NCBI GenBank assembly: GCA_013694835.1
Contig: JACDBP010000097.1
Location: 1 to 5,674 of the forward strand
Direction: 5' to 3'
DNA length: 5,674 nucleotides
Origin: Chloroflexota bacterium
GTDB lineage: Bacteria; Chloroflexota; Limnocylindria; Limnocylindrales; CSP1-4
The notes below the pieces were generated by a model that was given only the letters and a program-made list of their open reading frames with translations, was not told the DNA's origin and searched no databases. Positions 5,231-5,674 of the stretch are shown in pieces. Within the stretch, counting starts at the first letter, position 1, and each line of letters opens with the position of its first letter. The position numbers and the translations under genes are program-made.

Positions 5231-5534
5231 GCCAGCGAACGAACCCGACCCAAACGGCCGTGCGACATGGTCGACGGTCTCTTCGCACCATGGGCGATCG
5301 CCACCAGCGAACGAATCCGGCGCGAATTGGCCCTGCGACAGGGTCGACGGTCCCTTCGCACCATGGGCGTTCGCCACCAGCGAACGAACCCGACCCAAAC
5401 GGCCGTGCGACATGGTCGACGGTCCCTTCGCACCATGGGCGATCGCCACCAGCGAACGAATCAGACTTCAAAGGCCGGGCCGCGTCGTCCACCACGGCTT
5501 CCGACCGTCCGGCGTTCGCCACCTACGAACGCAC
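5231..5534. repeat. tandem array of a 72/73-bp repeat with internal dyads, convergent intergenic region
   Basis: The marker AGCGAACGAA begins at 5234, 5306, 5379 and 5451, and a degenerate copy (TACGAACGCA) at 5524, giving periods of 72, 73, 72 and 73 bp. Copies 1 (5234-5305) and 3 (5379-5450) differ at one base. Copy 2 differs from them at about eight bases plus one indel, and copy 4 is strongly diverged in its middle. Each intact copy has CGACGGTC, TTCGCACCATGGGCG and CGCCACC blocks, a GGCG-2-CGCC dyad (GGCGATCGCC in copies 1 and 3, GGCGTTCGCC in 2 and 4), and a longer dyad TGCGA...TCGCA. The 72/73 alternation shifts the frame, so it is not a protein repeat. It fills most of the 391-bp gene-free space 5182-5572 between two convergent genes. 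It may act as a transcription or structural element. Confidence 0.85.
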
Positions 5535-5572
5535 TGCTCAGCGCGCAGCGGCGCGGCGGTTGCGGCTCGCGG

Positions 5573-5674
5573 CTAGGCGCGGATCTGGCGGCGGGCTAGC
5601 TCTCCCTCGATCTGGCGCTCGGCCTCGACGTAGCGGTCGATCTCGTCGCGCAGCTTGTTCGCTTCAGGCACGTA
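5573..5674 (-). CDS. C-terminal end of an unidentified protein (5' part beyond right edge)
   Basis: On the minus strand, the frame entering at 5674 is open for 33 codons and ends at TAG (5575-5573). It encodes YVPEANKLRDEIDRYVEAER then QIEGELARRQIRA. The peptide is a highly charged, regularly spaced helix (LRDEIDRYVEAERQIEGELA), typical of a coiled-coil or helical C-terminus, and uses G/C-ending codons like its neighbours. The other two minus frames are closed by stops (one almost at once) or give Ser/Arg/Thr-rich shadow sequence. Family and function cannot be named from this piece. The gene would converge on the 144-aa gene with the repeat array between them. Confidence 0.55.
   Translation of the reverse strand, partial: YVPEANKLRDEIDRYVEAERQIEGELARRQIRA

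Noticed and set aside
4693..5522. Minus-strand reading frames across the repeat array encoding repeated peptides such as MVRRDRRPC and HGAKGPSTMSHGR
   Set aside because: The same DNA repeat is read in different frames in successive copies because the period alternates between 72 and 73 bp. No ribosome site or family resemblance exists, and they also overlap the better-supported 144-aa gene.
5231..5534. CRISPR array
   Set aside because: The repeated block is too long and imperfect, the would-be spacers of copies 1 and 3 are identical, and there are no cas genes in the window. It is a tandem repeat.

Overview
This 5.7-kb window comes from a high-GC bacterial chromosome. It has tightly packed genes, G/C-ending codons, at least one probable leaderless start and a WYL-family regulator. 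This fits an actinobacterium or a high-GC Chloroflexota-type soil or water bacterium, but the sequence alone does not settle the phylum. Nothing in it looks like phage, plasmid or IS DNA.

Layout, left to right. (1) The 3' part of an alpha/beta-hydrolase gene (+), cut by the window edge; glycine replaces serine in its nucleophile elbow. (2) A complete tRNA-Glu (anticodon CTC, CCA encoded) with an extended -10 upstream and a hairpin terminator downstream. (3) A divergent pair: a small VOC/glyoxalase-fold protein (-) and a helix-turn-helix/WYL regulator (+). Their 105-bp intergenic region carries a 31-bp near-perfect palindrome, a strong operator candidate. (4) A two-gene cassette (+): a DUF1611-family protein of the DgcN type, then an enolase-superfamily racemase/epimerase of the DgcA type, 23 bp apart. 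(5) A 144-aa unrecognised protein (+) with a clear Shine-Dalgarno. (6) A gene-free convergent intergenic region of about 390 bp, most of it filled by a 72/73-bp tandem repeat with internal dyad symmetry. (7) The last 33 codons of a leftward gene entering from the right edge.

How the genes may work together. DgcN and DgcA relatives form a described D-glutamate route: DgcN acetylates D-glutamate to N-acetyl-D-glutamate and DgcA racemises this to N-acetyl-L-glutamate. Here the pair is complete, with the P-loop-like motif of DgcN and the lysine and metal-ligand motifs of the enolase fold visible. The WYL regulator most likely controls itself and the VOC gene through the shared palindrome; a link to the dgcNA cassette 124 bp downstream is possible but not shown.

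The least explained element is the tandem repeat array between the convergent gene ends. Copies 1 and 3 are nearly identical and differ from copies 2 and 4, so it looks built from a dimeric unit of about 145 bp.
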